In this document: positions 15,186 to 23,557 of the stretch, one piece after another | Numbering within the stretch: position 1 is the stretch's first letter | Layout: every line of letters begins with the position of its first letter | Assembly (NCBI GenBank): GCA_964581305.1 | Contig: CAZONC010000006.1 | Span: forward strand, 1-31,802 | Direction: 5' to 3' | Origin: CAZONC01 sp964581305 | GTDB taxonomy: Archaea > Aenigmatarchaeota > Aenigmatarchaeia > CG10238-14 > SCSR01 | Length of the DNA: 31,802 nucleotides | The notes under the pieces: generated by a model | Told to the model about the DNA's origin: nothing | The model's database searches: none | The model's input: the letters and a program-made list of their open reading frames with translations, nothing else | Position numbers and translations under genes: made by a program

Positions 15186-16451
15186 CTAGACTCGAAATGT
15201 ACGGTTTGTGGCTAGAGGTGCGTATGCATCATATCCTCTGTCCCTTAGCTCTGCTGAAAAATCTTCTGTATGATCACCATGAATACAAAAAATTTTTTCT
15301 GGATCTATTCTTTTAATAAAACTAAAAAGCTCACTTCTTCCAAGATGAGTGGAAAAATCAAGTTTTTGCACAAACATACTAAGTTTTAGGTTTAAATTCA
15401 CTTTAGGATTTATATAGTTGCCTGTTTGCAAAAGAGTACGGCCTGGTGTACCCTCAATTTGATAGCTCGTTAAAACTAAGCTACAATTTTTTCTATTATA
15501 CAATTTTTTTATATACCAAACTATTGGGCCGCCTGAGAGCATACCACCAGTTGTTAAAATAACGCACGGATCTCTAATTATTCTTTTTCTCATTCTTTCA
15601 TCCTTTACATATTCTGTTTTTTCAAGCGCCCTGTCGAGACTATCAGAAACGCGTAAAAGATTTTTATATTGGTTAATTATAGTAATGGCCTTTTTTGCCA
15701 TACCATCAATATATAAAGGATAGTCAATTCCATATGCATCCAATACCAATAGCAATTCATCAATACGCCCAACAGCAAACCCAGCAACCAAACAAATGCC
15801 ATCTGCAGACAATGTATCTTCTATTATTCGTATTAATTCCTTTTCCTGCGATTTTCTATTGGGATGTTCTCTATCAGAATAAGTGCTTTCGGTTATTAAG
15901 ATGTCAATTTTTGGAAGATCTCTATCCGCACCTTTAATCAATCGTGTATTACTTACGTTTAAATCGCCAGTATAAAGTATATTTTTTCCTTCTACTTCTA
16001 ATAATGTCATTGCAGAACCTGGTATGTGGCCAGCATCGTAAAAAGTAATTTTAGTTTTACCGATTTGGAATTTTTTATGATATTTTTTAGGTAAAAAGCT
16101 TTTGACTGTTTTTTCAACATTTTGTTTAGTAAAAGGCAGCTCCACCCCTTCTTCTCTGCTTACCTTTAATGAATCGAGTAAAAGTAATTCAACAAGCGGT
16201 TTTGTAACATCAATGGAATAAATAGGTAAAAAGGAGTTGGTTTTAAAAAATATGGGAATACCACCGCAATGATCTAAATGGCAATGTGATAATATTACAG
16301 CATCTGGTTTTTTGACTGGTAGAGGAAATTTTGGTGGTATCTCCTGTATTTTTGTACCATAGTCAAGTACAATGTTTTCTGTTTTTGTTTCAACTTGAAT
16401 ACCTGATCTACCAACCTCTGACATTCCACCTAAAAAATTTAATAATACCAT
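15186..16451 (-). CDS. Metallo-beta-lactamase/beta-CASP ribonuclease
   Basis: A 421-residue two-metal nuclease of the aCPSF/RNase J-like group. Seen: SHCHLDHCGG (HxHxDH, residues 55-64), DAGHIPGSA, YTGDLNVSNT, the beta-CASP motifs TESTYSDREH and CLVAGFAVGRIDELL, TTGGMLSGGPIVWYI and the closing CIHGDHTEDF histidine. It lacks the N-terminal KH domains of aCPSF1, so aCPSF2-like is the best subgroup. ATG 16451 is chosen: the longer frame overlaps the upstream gene, and GTGA lies just before this codon at the upstream gene's end. Confidence 0.9.
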   Translation of the reverse strand: MVLLNFLGGMSEVGRSGIQVETKTENIVLDYGTKIQEIPPKFPLPVKKPDAVILSHCHLDHCGGIPIFFKTNSFLPIYSIDVTKPLVELLLLDSLKVSREEGVELPFTKQNVEKTVKSFLPKKYHKKFQIGKTKITFYDAGHIPGSAMTLLEVEGKNILYTGDLNVSNTRLIKGADRDLPKIDILITESTYSDREHPNRKSQEKELIRIIEDTLSADGICLVAGFAVGRIDELLLVLDAYGIDYPLYIDGMAKKAITIINQYKNLLRVSDSLDRALEKTEYVKDERMRKRIIRDPCVILTTGGMLSGGPIVWYIKKLYNRKNCSLVLTSYQIEGTPGRTLLQTGNYINPKVNLNLKLSMFVQKLDFSTHLGRSELFSFIKRIDPEKIFCIHGDHTEDFSAELRDRGYDAYAPLATNRTFRV

Positions 16452-16452
16452 A

Positions 16453-16770
16453 TCATTCACTATAATTTTCTGTGCCATTAACCACTTTTTCTTTAACCTC
16501 TTCACTTTGTTGCATTTCTACATTTTGCTTTTCTTTAATTGTTTCTTTCTCCGTCTCGCTGCCAAACTTATATGGGCACAAAATCTTTATTTTTTCAATT
16601 TTTTTCTCATTTCCATATAAAATTTCATACGAGCGAAATACTATATGAAAAGGGGGTGTTGCTTTATACTCAGGTATGCCATAATATTTTTCACTTCCTT
16701 TGGGATTTTCCACATATTTAAAAATTACTTGACTATTGCAATATGGACATCTAACTTCTTTAAGTTGCAT
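16453..16770 (-). CDS. Small zinc-knuckle hypothetical protein
   Basis: A 105-residue protein opening with VRCPYCNSQV (C8, C11). A second knuckle-like CPYKFG near residue 65 keeps only the first cysteine of a pair, so a canonical four-cysteine ribbon is not present. The middle is aromatic and strand-like; the last 40 residues are acidic and lysine-rich, probably disordered. It sits immediately upstream of the beta-CASP nuclease, its stop TGA being two bases before that gene's ATG, so a shared RNA-processing role is plausible. Confidence 0.6.
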   Translation of the reverse strand: MQLKEVRCPYCNSQVIFKYVENPKGSEKYYGIPEYKATPPFHIVFRSYEILYGNEKKIEKIKILCPYKFGSETEKETIKEKQNVEMQQSEEVKEKVVNGTENYSE

Positions 16771-16791
16771 TTCATCCTCTTTATTATTGAA

Positions 16792-18087
16792 TTAAAAATT
16801 ATTAAAAAGTTTTTTTAAGCATATATAATAAACTAATCCACCAATTACTAGAACAAGTGAAAAGCCCAAAATAGGAAATGGGTACTGGAAAAGTAATAGA
16901 AAGCAAGTAAATATGCCAAAAAACGCTGTAAGAGGATATTTACCTATATTTAATGGCGCACGAAATGGTCTTTTAAGTTCAGGCTGCATATAACGTAGCC
17001 AAATAAGTGAAAGATTTACTGCTATAAAACTGACAATCACACCAAAGGTTGAAATTTGTGCAAGAACCTCAATTTTTCCAAAAAACAAAAACATAATTGA
17101 AACTATAGCTATAGTTACTAAGGCTGTTACAGGTGTTTTTCTTTTTGGGTGAAGAAATGAAAATGACTTGGGGAAAGCTCTTTCAACTGCCATGCCATAC
17201 ATCATTCGCGAAACAAAAATAATTATACCTATTATCGTTGTTAGTGTAGCAATTAATGCAGCAAAGGATATAAAAATAAATCCTGCATTGCCAAGAAACT
17301 TTAAAGTTGCAAAAGCCAATGGTGCAGAAGAACGACTTAGCTCGGACCAACTAACTAAAGAAACAGCAGATATGGCTGTAAGAACATAAATGGATGTTGT
17401 AATAATAAGAGCTAAAATAATTGCACGTGGTATGTTTTTCTTTGGATTTTTCGTTTCCTCAGCAATGTTTACTATATCTTCGAAACCAAGATATGCAAAG
17501 AATGTAAAAGTAACTGCAGTTAAAACGCCTTGAAAGCCAAATGGCATATCGAAATAATTTATTTTCTTCGGTGAGCCAAATATTGTTACCATTCCAAGGG
17601 CAATTATTAGAGCTAAAGCCAAAAGCTGAATAGCAATCAAAATTATATTTACTGTGGAAGATTCCTTAATACCAAGATAGCACAGAAAAGATGTAAAAAT
17701 AATTACCATGGGTGCTGCTAAAATTATAGGAATGTGAAAAAGAGCATTTGCATATGATGCAAAACCTAGCGAAACTGTAGCTATAGATGCTAAACCTGAA
17801 AAAAGTATTAGCCATGATATTATAAATGCCCACAGTTCATTTTTATACGTTCGCTTTACATAGATAAATTCAGCACTTGCTTTTGGAAAAATAGATGAAA
17901 GTTCAGCATAGCTTAATCCGGTAAAACTTGCTACAATCGCAGAAATAATGAATGAAAGCCAAACTGCATTTCCAGCTACACCAGCGGCCTTACCAACTAA
18001 AATAAAAATTCCTGCTCCTACTATTATTCCTATGCCATAGAAAACGGCTTCCGTCAATCCAAGTACCCTTTTAAGTTTATTTTTCAT
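16792..18087 (-). CDS. APC-family amino acid permease
   Basis: A 431-residue integral membrane transporter with about twelve hydrophobic helices. The start LGLTEAVFYGIGIIVGAGIF contains the conserved helix-1 GxGIIVGAGIF unwound substrate site. FAYLGFEDIVNIAEETKNP is the family's helix-6/loop signature, and PKRKTPVTALV follows later. It imports or exchanges amino acids; the substrate is not evident. In a small-genome archaeon that may lack biosynthesis this fits scavenging. Divergent from serS with a 25-base gap. Confidence 0.92.
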   Translation of the reverse strand: MKNKLKRVLGLTEAVFYGIGIIVGAGIFILVGKAAGVAGNAVWLSFIISAIVASFTGLSYAELSSIFPKASAEFIYVKRTYKNELWAFIISWLILFSGLASIATVSLGFASYANALFHIPIILAAPMVIIFTSFLCYLGIKESSTVNIILIAIQLLALALIIALGMVTIFGSPKKINYFDMPFGFQGVLTAVTFTFFAYLGFEDIVNIAEETKNPKKNIPRAIILALIITTSIYVLTAISAVSLVSWSELSRSSAPLAFATLKFLGNAGFIFISFAALIATLTTIIGIIIFVSRMMYGMAVERAFPKSFSFLHPKRKTPVTALVTIAIVSIMFLFFGKIEVLAQISTFGVIVSFIAVNLSLIWLRYMQPELKRPFRAPLNIGKYPLTAFFGIFTCFLLLFQYPFPILGFSLVLVIGGLVYYICLKKLFNNF

Positions 18088-18112
18088 AAATATTTATTAT
18101 CAGCAAAATAAA

Positions 18113-19417
18113 ATGAAGCTTAGTGGTAAAGTGCTTGATATAAAAATAATTCGTGAAAAAGCTGATTTTGTAAAGAAAAATTTAGAAAAAAGAAATAATC
18201 CAGAAAAAATAAAAATTCTTGAAGAAACTATCGAAGCCGATCGTAACTGGCGAAGACTAAAAACAGAGATAAATGCCCTTAGGCAAAAACGAAACCTAAT
18301 TACAAAACAAATTGTACAAATGAAAAAGAAAAACGAGGATATAAGCAAAAAATTAAATGAGGCTAAAGAAATTGATGGCGAAATAGAAGAAAGAGAGAAA
18401 GAACTTAAAAAACTTGAGCAGAAAATTCGAACAAATTTACTTAAAATACCAAATTTGCTCCACGATTCTGTACCGTATGGCAAAGATGAAAATGAGAATG
18501 TTGAGATAAGACGATGGGGGAAGCCGCCACAATTCGATTTTGAGCCAAAGGATCATTTAACAATCCTAAAAAACCTTGGTCTTATAGAAATAGAGAGGGC
18601 TGCAAAAGTAGCTGGATCTGGTTTTGTTATTCTTAAAAATGAATTAGTACTTTTAGACCAGGCCATTCAACGTTTTGCAATTGATTATTTGGTAAAAAAA
18701 GGATTTGAACTAATTGAACCACCATATATGGTAAATAAAAAATCATATGAAGGAATGATTGGTGATCCATTTGATTTTGCCGAAGCCAGCTATAAAATTG
18801 ATGGTGAAGATCTCTTTCTTATACCAACATCAGAATATTCTTTGGGTGCTATGTTTACCAACGAAGTATTTGAAAAAAATCAGTTGCCACTTAAACTGTG
18901 TGGAGTAAGTGCATGTTTTAGAAAGGAAGTTGGAACACATGGAAAATATACAAAGGGATTATTTAGAATGCATCAATTCAATAAAGTAGAACAATTTGTG
19001 ATTTGTTTACCTGAACAATCATGGGAAATACACGAGGAATTGCAAAAAAATTCAGAAGAACTTTATCAAAAACTGGGATTACACTATCGTGTTGTACTTT
19101 TATGTTCAGGTGATACAGGTGCTAAATCGGCAAAAACGTATGATATTGAATGCTGGATGGCTGATGGAAAATATAGAGAAACTGGAAGTAATTCCAATTG
19201 CACAGACTACCAAGCACGAAGACTTAATATAAAATGGAGAGAGGGGCCGGGCAAACCGGTTGCTGGTTTTGTACATACACTTAATAATACTGCTTTGGCT
19301 ACTAGCCGAACAATGATTGCTATAATTGAACAATTTCAGCAAAAAGATGGTACTGTTGTTATACCAAAAGTACTAAGACCATATATGAATGGATTAGAGC
19401 GACTGGAAAAACACTAA
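18113..19417 (+). CDS. serS: Seryl-tRNA synthetase
   Basis: Charges tRNA-Ser. The 434-residue protein has the N-terminal antiparallel coiled-coil arm (about residues 30-110) that reaches the long variable arm of tRNA-Ser, and the class II core. Seen: FLIPTSEYSL (TxE), motif 2 ACFRKEVGTHGKYTKGLFR followed by HQFNKVE, and motif 3 NNTALATSRTMIAIIEQFQ. This is the standard type, not the rare methanogen type. Its end overlaps the convergent prepilin peptidase by four bases. Confidence 0.96.
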   Translation: MKLSGKVLDIKIIREKADFVKKNLEKRNNPEKIKILEETIEADRNWRRLKTEINALRQKRNLITKQIVQMKKKNEDISKKLNEAKEIDGEIEEREKELKKLEQKIRTNLLKIPNLLHDSVPYGKDENENVEIRRWGKPPQFDFEPKDHLTILKNLGLIEIERAAKVAGSGFVILKNELVLLDQAIQRFAIDYLVKKGFELIEPPYMVNKKSYEGMIGDPFDFAEASYKIDGEDLFLIPTSEYSLGAMFTNEVFEKNQLPLKLCGVSACFRKEVGTHGKYTKGLFRMHQFNKVEQFVICLPEQSWEIHEELQKNSEELYQKLGLHYRVVLLCSGDTGAKSAKTYDIECWMADGKYRETGSNSNCTDYQARRLNIKWREGPGKPVAGFVHTLNNTALATSRTMIAIIEQFQQKDGTVVIPKVLRPYMNGLERLEKH

Positions 19418-20268
19418 ATTAAAAATCGGAAAAAAAGTAGAAATGCATCACCCAATAAAAATGTAAAAAGAAGTGCAAGCGGAAATGCTGGTGCAAATCG
19501 AACACCTTCTTTTATCCAAACAAACTTTTTCGCTTTCTTGATTTGTGTTATTTCCTTTTTTGTTACCCCTTCCCACAATTTCGAATCTGCTAGCACATCA
19601 CCAACTTTTAATTTTGAAACAGGAATTCTTTTTCTCATTCCAAATTTTTCCACTATATTAACAAATTGCCACATTATAAATAGTCCGGATATTAGTAAAA
19701 TTGAAAAAAATGAAGCTATAATGAAAAATGGTATATTAATGGCTTGACGAAAATATGTAGAAATGAAAAAATTTAGAGCAAAAAATAGAACAAATAAAAT
19801 AAAAAAAACTATAATCAAAAAATTTGCAATTGATTTTAGCTGCCTAAAAAATATGCAAATAATTTTTTCATTTTTGATTGCAAGAACAATGGCATATATC
19901 AATGCATAAATTGCACCTATGAAGAAAAGATTAAGTAGAAAGCTTATCGGAAAGGCAAATTGTAAATGAGGAATTTTGAGATCGGGAAGAAGAAATCCTA
20001 TGGCTGCGAGCAATTTTGCATCACCGCCTCCCCACTGACCAAAATAATAAAGCAAAAAACCAAATGCCAAAAATGCAGAGCCAACAATCAGGCTTTTTAA
20101 AATAGGCCAATAATTATGTGAGATAATGGATGCAATACACCAAAGAACTATTCCAGAAATAATCATTGAATGTGGAATTCTATCAGGAATTTCTGTTGTT
20201 TTAAGATCAATTATAGCAGCAATGATTGAACCAACTAAAGCAATTGTAGCTGAAATTATTCCTATCAT
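19414..20268 (-). CDS. Type IV prepilin peptidase, A24 family
   Basis: A 284-residue membrane aspartic protease that cleaves the short leader of archaeal pilins or archaellins. Catalytic aspartates are D21 in IIDLKTTEIPDRIP and D83 in WGGGDAKLLAAIG, each just inside a membrane helix. About six to seven hydrophobic segments are visible. It follows S14 by 19 bases, so it is probably transcribed from the ribosomal operon. A likely substrate-type leader (MKGIST) begins at the window end. Confidence 0.88.
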   Translation of the reverse strand: MIGIISATIALVGSIIAAIIDLKTTEIPDRIPHSMIISGIVLWCIASIISHNYWPILKSLIVGSAFLAFGFLLYYFGQWGGGDAKLLAAIGFLLPDLKIPHLQFAFPISFLLNLFFIGAIYALIYAIVLAIKNEKIICIFFRQLKSIANFLIIVFFILFVLFFALNFFISTYFRQAINIPFFIIASFFSILLISGLFIMWQFVNIVEKFGMRKRIPVSKLKVGDVLADSKLWEGVTKKEITQIKKAKKFVWIKEGVRFAPAFPLALLFTFLLGDAFLLFFRFLI

Positions 20269-20287
20269 AAAAATATATAAGAAATTG

Positions 20288-20428
20288 CTAGCTATATTTC
20301 TTAAATCCTATTTCTTTTGCTATTTCGCGAAAGCACTGTCTGCAATAATAAAGTCCATATTTTCTTATTAGTCCATCGTGCCTTCCACATCTTTTACATT
20401 TTCGAGTTCCTTTTCCATATTTTCTCAA
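20288..20428 (-). CDS. rps14: Ribosomal protein uS14
   Basis: A 46-residue zinc-containing small-subunit protein, MRKYGKGTRKCKRCGRHDG then LIRKYGLYYCRQCFREIA; four cysteines form CxxC-x(n)-CxxC. I choose the TTG at 20428: GGAGGA lies about six bases upstream, and it starts two bases after the L5 stop. The only ATG (20476) would overlap L5 by 46 bases and add an atypical N-terminus. So this is a non-ATG start with a strong ribosome-binding site. Confidence 0.9.
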   Translation of the reverse strand: MRKYGKGTRKCKRCGRHDGLIRKYGLYYCRQCFREIAKEIGFKKYS

Positions 20429-20430
20429 TT

Positions 20431-20934
20431 TTAATCCTCCTTTATTATTTCTACGCCAAAAGTTTTGCTTACCCATTCCATGGCTTCCTCTTTAGTTATT
20501 CTATGTTTTGCAGGTATTTTTCTTTTTTCTATCTTTCTTCTTTTAATTCGATAACCAGGTCTTTCTAATGTAACAGCTACATCAAGACCGAGCATTCCAA
20601 CTTCGTGTGAATACTTTACACCAGGAATTTCTATATATTCCTTTATTCCAATGCTAAAATTGCCTTCATTATCAAATTGTGAAGATTTTAACTTATTTTC
20701 CACAGCCTGAAGAACCTTCTTCAAAAATTCCACAGCTTTCTCTTTTCTAAGTGTAACTTTTACACCGATTGGTTTGCCTTTTGCTATACCAAATGTACTT
20801 CGCTTTCGCGATTTTGTCACAACCGCCTTTCTACCAGTTAACATTTCTAAAAGTTTTTTTGCACGTTCAATCTTTGCAACATCACCTGCACAACCTATAT
20901 TTAACGTAACTTTCTCAATCCTTATCGTCCTCAT
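20431..20934 (-). CDS. rpl5: Ribosomal protein uL5
   Basis: A 167-residue large-subunit protein that contacts 5S rRNA. It starts MRTIRIEKVTLNIG and carries KAVVTKSRKRSTFGIAKG, GNFSIGIKEYIEIPGVKY and GMLGLDVAVTLERPGYR, all family signatures. ATG 20934 is preferred over 20958, which would overlap S4e by 20 bases. The 3' end contains the GGAGG used by S14. Confidence 0.96.
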   Translation of the reverse strand: MRTIRIEKVTLNIGCAGDVAKIERAKKLLEMLTGRKAVVTKSRKRSTFGIAKGKPIGVKVTLRKEKAVEFLKKVLQAVENKLKSSQFDNEGNFSIGIKEYIEIPGVKYSHEVGMLGLDVAVTLERPGYRIKRRKIEKRKIPAKHRITKEEAMEWVSKTFGVEIIKED

Positions 20935-20938
20935 ATTA

Positions 20939-21619
20939 TCACAAATTTTCTCTACCAACAGCTAAAATGTGATCTTTCACAACTTCAATCTCTTTACCAT
21001 CAATTTCGCAAATAACTTTATTTGGTTTACACGAACGTGTAATTACAATTTCTTTTACTTTTGCAACACAACCAGCATTCTTTCCTTTTGTTATAAGAAC
21101 TGCACCATCTTTTTCTAGTGGAATATGCCTAAGTATTTTTTGATCAGGCAAACTTATTAAAACAGAATCACCAGTTTTGTAAACATCTTTATCAACAATT
21201 ATATTTCGCCCATCATGCAAATTAAGTTGTATACGGCCTCCTTTTACAACTGTTTTATTTTTAATTCCACATAGCTTCATTTTTGCATCATTTTCAGAAA
21301 TTTCAACCAATTCCAGTCCTTTTTTTGATGGTAAAACACGATAATAACGCCCGATTAATGGAAATGATATGGTATCCATAAGACCAACAGGAAATGCATG
21401 TTTTTTAACTACTCTGCCATCAATCAGCACCTCACCTCTTTTAATTATATTTTTCGCTTCTTTCCCTGTTTCTACAATTTTTAAAATATCTCGAACAATA
21501 ATCAGCAAAGGTATACATTCAAATTTTTTATGTGGCCCAGGAATAGGACATACAGCAAACTTGAACTTTTTCTTTGGAATTTTCCAAAATCGCGGTGCTA
21601 GCAAACGTTTTAATTTCAT
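20939..21619 (-). CDS. rps4e: Ribosomal protein eS4 (S4e)
   Basis: A 226-residue archaeal/eukaryotic small-subunit protein. Seen: LKRLLAPRFWKIPKK at the N-terminus, an S4-like RNA-binding segment (IIKRGEVLIDGRVVKKHAFPVG), the central KOW-like part and a C-terminal DHILAVGRENL. Its ATG overlaps the L24 stop as ATGA. Order L24-S4e-L5 is the archaeal standard. Confidence 0.96.
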   Translation of the reverse strand: MKLKRLLAPRFWKIPKKKFKFAVCPIPGPHKKFECIPLLIIVRDILKIVETGKEAKNIIKRGEVLIDGRVVKKHAFPVGLMDTISFPLIGRYYRVLPSKKGLELVEISENDAKMKLCGIKNKTVVKGGRIQLNLHDGRNIIVDKDVYKTGDSVLISLPDQKILRHIPLEKDGAVLITKGKNAGCVAKVKEIVITRSCKPNKVICEIDGKEIEVVKDHILAVGRENL

Positions 21620-21990
21620 ATTTTCTCACTCTTCCTTTCCAATATTTTTACTCTTCGCTTATCTTGTAAATTGAGGTTCACAATCATTAAATTTGATGGA
21701 TGAATTGGCACAAGCCGTTCTGTTCCATCAGTTCTTTTTCTTGTTATTCCTTCTACATATACCTTATATTTTTTAAGATCAACCCGTAATACTTTACCTC
21801 TCTTTTTCTTAAATTCGCCTCTCATTATTTCTACTTCATCACCTTTTCGTACAGGAAGTGATCGCCTTTTATATTTTTCTCTGAGCTCTTTTGATAAATG
21901 AGCTGACATCATTTTTCTCCGTATATGTAATGGTGCAGTGTACAAAAATTTTCTCTGTTTTCGCGCTTTTTTGGATTTTGGTCTTTTCAT
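21616..21990 (-). CDS. rpl24: Ribosomal protein uL24
   Basis: A 124-residue large-subunit assembly protein. The basic N-terminus (KRPKSKKARKQRKFLYTAP) and HIRRKMMSAHLSKELREKY are archaeal-type. The KOW motif reads VRKGDEVEIMRGEFKKKRG then KVLRVDLKKYKVYVEGI. Nine bases separate it from L14. Confidence 0.95.
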   Translation of the reverse strand: MKRPKSKKARKQRKFLYTAPLHIRRKMMSAHLSKELREKYKRRSLPVRKGDEVEIMRGEFKKKRGKVLRVDLKKYKVYVEGITRKRTDGTERLVPIHPSNLMIVNLNLQDKRRVKILERKSEKI

Positions 21991-21999
21991 TTAATCACG

Positions 22000-22398
22000 C
22001 TAAACGATCATGGAAGAAATTTTACCTATGGAAGAAAATCTTTCCACAACTTCTTTTGCAACAGGTCCTTTAATATAACTTCCTTTTGGCTCACCATTAT
22101 CGTCTGTAATAACTGCAGCATTATCCTCAAAGGAAACACGAATTCCACTTTTCCTTCTATATGGTGCTTTCTGTCTTATTATCACTGCAGTCACAATTTG
22201 CTTTCTCATTTTCGTATCACCCTCTTTTACTGTGGCTTTTATCATATCCCCAACACCTGCTGCTGGTCGTCTTCTTCTCCGTCCTTTATAACCGATAACT
22301 GCAATTATTTGAAGTAATTTGGCACCAGTATTATCCGCACAATTTATATAACTTCCAACAGGCAGTGCTCTTGTTATTCTTGCTTTAACAGCTTTCAT
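22000..22398 (-). CDS. rpl14: Ribosomal protein uL14
   Basis: A 132-residue large-subunit protein. Signatures are INCADNTGAKLLQIIAVIGYKG, GVGDMIKATVKEG, RQKAPYRRKSGIRVSFEDN and KGSYIKGPVAKEV. The start overlaps the S17 stop as ATGA. Confidence 0.97.
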   Translation of the reverse strand: MKAVKARITRALPVGSYINCADNTGAKLLQIIAVIGYKGRRRRRPAAGVGDMIKATVKEGDTKMRKQIVTAVIIRQKAPYRRKSGIRVSFEDNAAVITDDNGEPKGSYIKGPVAKEVVERFSSIGKISSMIV

Positions 22399-22718
22399 TT
22401 TACCACTTCTATTATAACAAAAGCTTTTGTTTTACTCAAAGGTCGACACTCCGCAATCCGAACCACATCACCTTCTTTTGCTGCAATACACTCAGGATTA
22501 TACGCAGCTATTCGGCTATGTCTTCGCTCATATCGTTCATATTTTGGCAAATAGTGAAAATAGTGACGTTCAACAATAGCCGTTTTCGCAGATTTGACAG
22601 AAACAACTTTACCTTCAAGTATTTTACCACGTACCGAAAGTTTTCCATGCCATGGACACTTTTCATCGCTACATTTTTTTTCTGGCGCTCGTGCATCTAT
22701 TCCTATATCTTTTTTCAT
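22395..22718 (-). CDS. rps17: Ribosomal protein uS17
   Basis: A 107-residue small-subunit protein that binds 16S rRNA. KCPWHGKLSVRGKILEGKVV, the OB-fold strands, KYERYERRHSRIAAYNPE and GDVVRIAECRPLSKTKAF are the archaeal pattern. One base separates it from the Rpp29 gene. Confidence 0.96.
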   Translation of the reverse strand: MKKDIGIDARAPEKKCSDEKCPWHGKLSVRGKILEGKVVSVKSAKTAIVERHYFHYLPKYERYERRHSRIAAYNPECIAAKEGDVVRIAECRPLSKTKAFVIIEVVK

Positions 22719-22719
22719 T

Positions 22720-23001
22720 CTACCATCTCGGGAATTTCTTTTTAATTCTATCCTCCGGTCTGCCTACCAACAATTTTCCGTCTACCTCTACTTTGGTTTT
22801 ATTAGGTAAAGTAAATATAAATATCGTATTGGCTTTCGGAATTATTTTTTCTTTTCCTTTTGTTTCAATTTTTATAGTATTATAGGTTTCGTCAATTACT
22901 TTTCCTTTTAACCCTATGTGTGTTGGATCAGTTGATTTGGCAATTTTAACAGCCAATCCACAAAGTTCGTGTCTTACTAGATTTTTTGGTGTAATTGGCA
23001 T
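22720..23001 (-). CDS. rnp1: RNase P protein subunit Rpp29
   Basis: A 93-residue subunit of archaeal RNase P (homologue of Pop4/Rpp29), which trims tRNA 5' ends. The Sm-like barrel is seen in NLVRHELCGLAVKIAKSTDP, GLKGKVIDETYNTIKIETKG and the closing KVEVDGKLLVGRPEDRIKKK. Its place between SUI1 and S17 is the conserved archaeal order. Confidence 0.92.
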   Translation of the reverse strand: MPITPKNLVRHELCGLAVKIAKSTDPTHIGLKGKVIDETYNTIKIETKGKEKIIPKANTIFIFTLPNKTKVEVDGKLLVGRPEDRIKKKFPRW

Positions 23002-23019
23002 ATAGAGAAATTATTTTTT

Positions 23020-23319
23020 TTAAATTAATTCTATTTGCTCTTCACTATAACCCATTTTTAAAAGTATTTCTTTGAGTTTCATTCTGTGATCGCCCTGCAG
23101 CTCTATATGGTTATCTTTGAAAGTTCCTCCACATGCCAACTTTTGTTTAAGCTGAGAAACTATCTCCTTTGTATTTTCTGTTATGCCTTCAATAATTGTG
23201 GTTGGTTTGCCAAAACGCCTTTTTTCAATAAAAATTCTAATTTTTTGTTTTTCCTTTTCGATTGCTGCGCATACACAAATTTCTTTTGGCAATCCACATT
23301 TCGAACAAACTTCGGCCAT
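23020..23319 (-). CDS. SUI1/eIF1-family translation factor
   Basis: A 99-residue initiation factor that helps select the start codon on the small subunit. CSKCGLPKEICVC at the N-terminus is a cysteine knuckle. The SUI1 fold follows: IRIFIEKRRFGKPTTIIEGI, ELKQKLACGGTFKDNHIELQGDHR (split pattern) and the final LLKMGYSEEQIELI. L29 is two bases upstream. Confidence 0.94.
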   Translation of the reverse strand: MAEVCSKCGLPKEICVCAAIEKEKQKIRIFIEKRRFGKPTTIIEGITENTKEIVSQLKQKLACGGTFKDNHIELQGDHRMKLKEILLKMGYSEEQIELI

Positions 23320-23321
23320 TT

Positions 23322-23525
23322 TTACTTTTTACCTCGCTCTTTTTGAATTGTTAAAATTCGTGCAATCGTTTTTCGCAATTCTTTAATTTTACCAGGATTT
23401 TTAATTGGCCGGCCAGTTTTTACTTTCCCCAGTTCTTTCATTAGTTCAAGTCTTAGCTCATTTAACCTTTTTTTCATTTCTTCATTTTTCATTTCTCTTA
23501 TCTGACGCTTTCTAAGTATTGCCAT
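23322..23525 (-). CDS. rpl29: Ribosomal protein uL29
   Basis: A 67-residue two-helix large-subunit protein near the peptide exit. IREMKNEEMKKRLNELRLEL and NPGKIKELRKTIARILTI are typical. It follows S3 by 32 bases. Confidence 0.94.
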   Translation of the reverse strand: MAILRKRQIREMKNEEMKKRLNELRLELMKELGKVKTGRPIKNPGKIKELRKTIARILTIQKERGKK

Positions 23526-23557
23526 ATCTAAAGCCGGCTCCTTTAAAAGAAGCAGTG

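Noticed and set aside
20431..20958. Longer L5 starting at 20958
   Set aside because: It would overlap S4e by 20 bases and add MVEKICDN, which is not part of the L5 N-terminus; ATG 20934 fits better.
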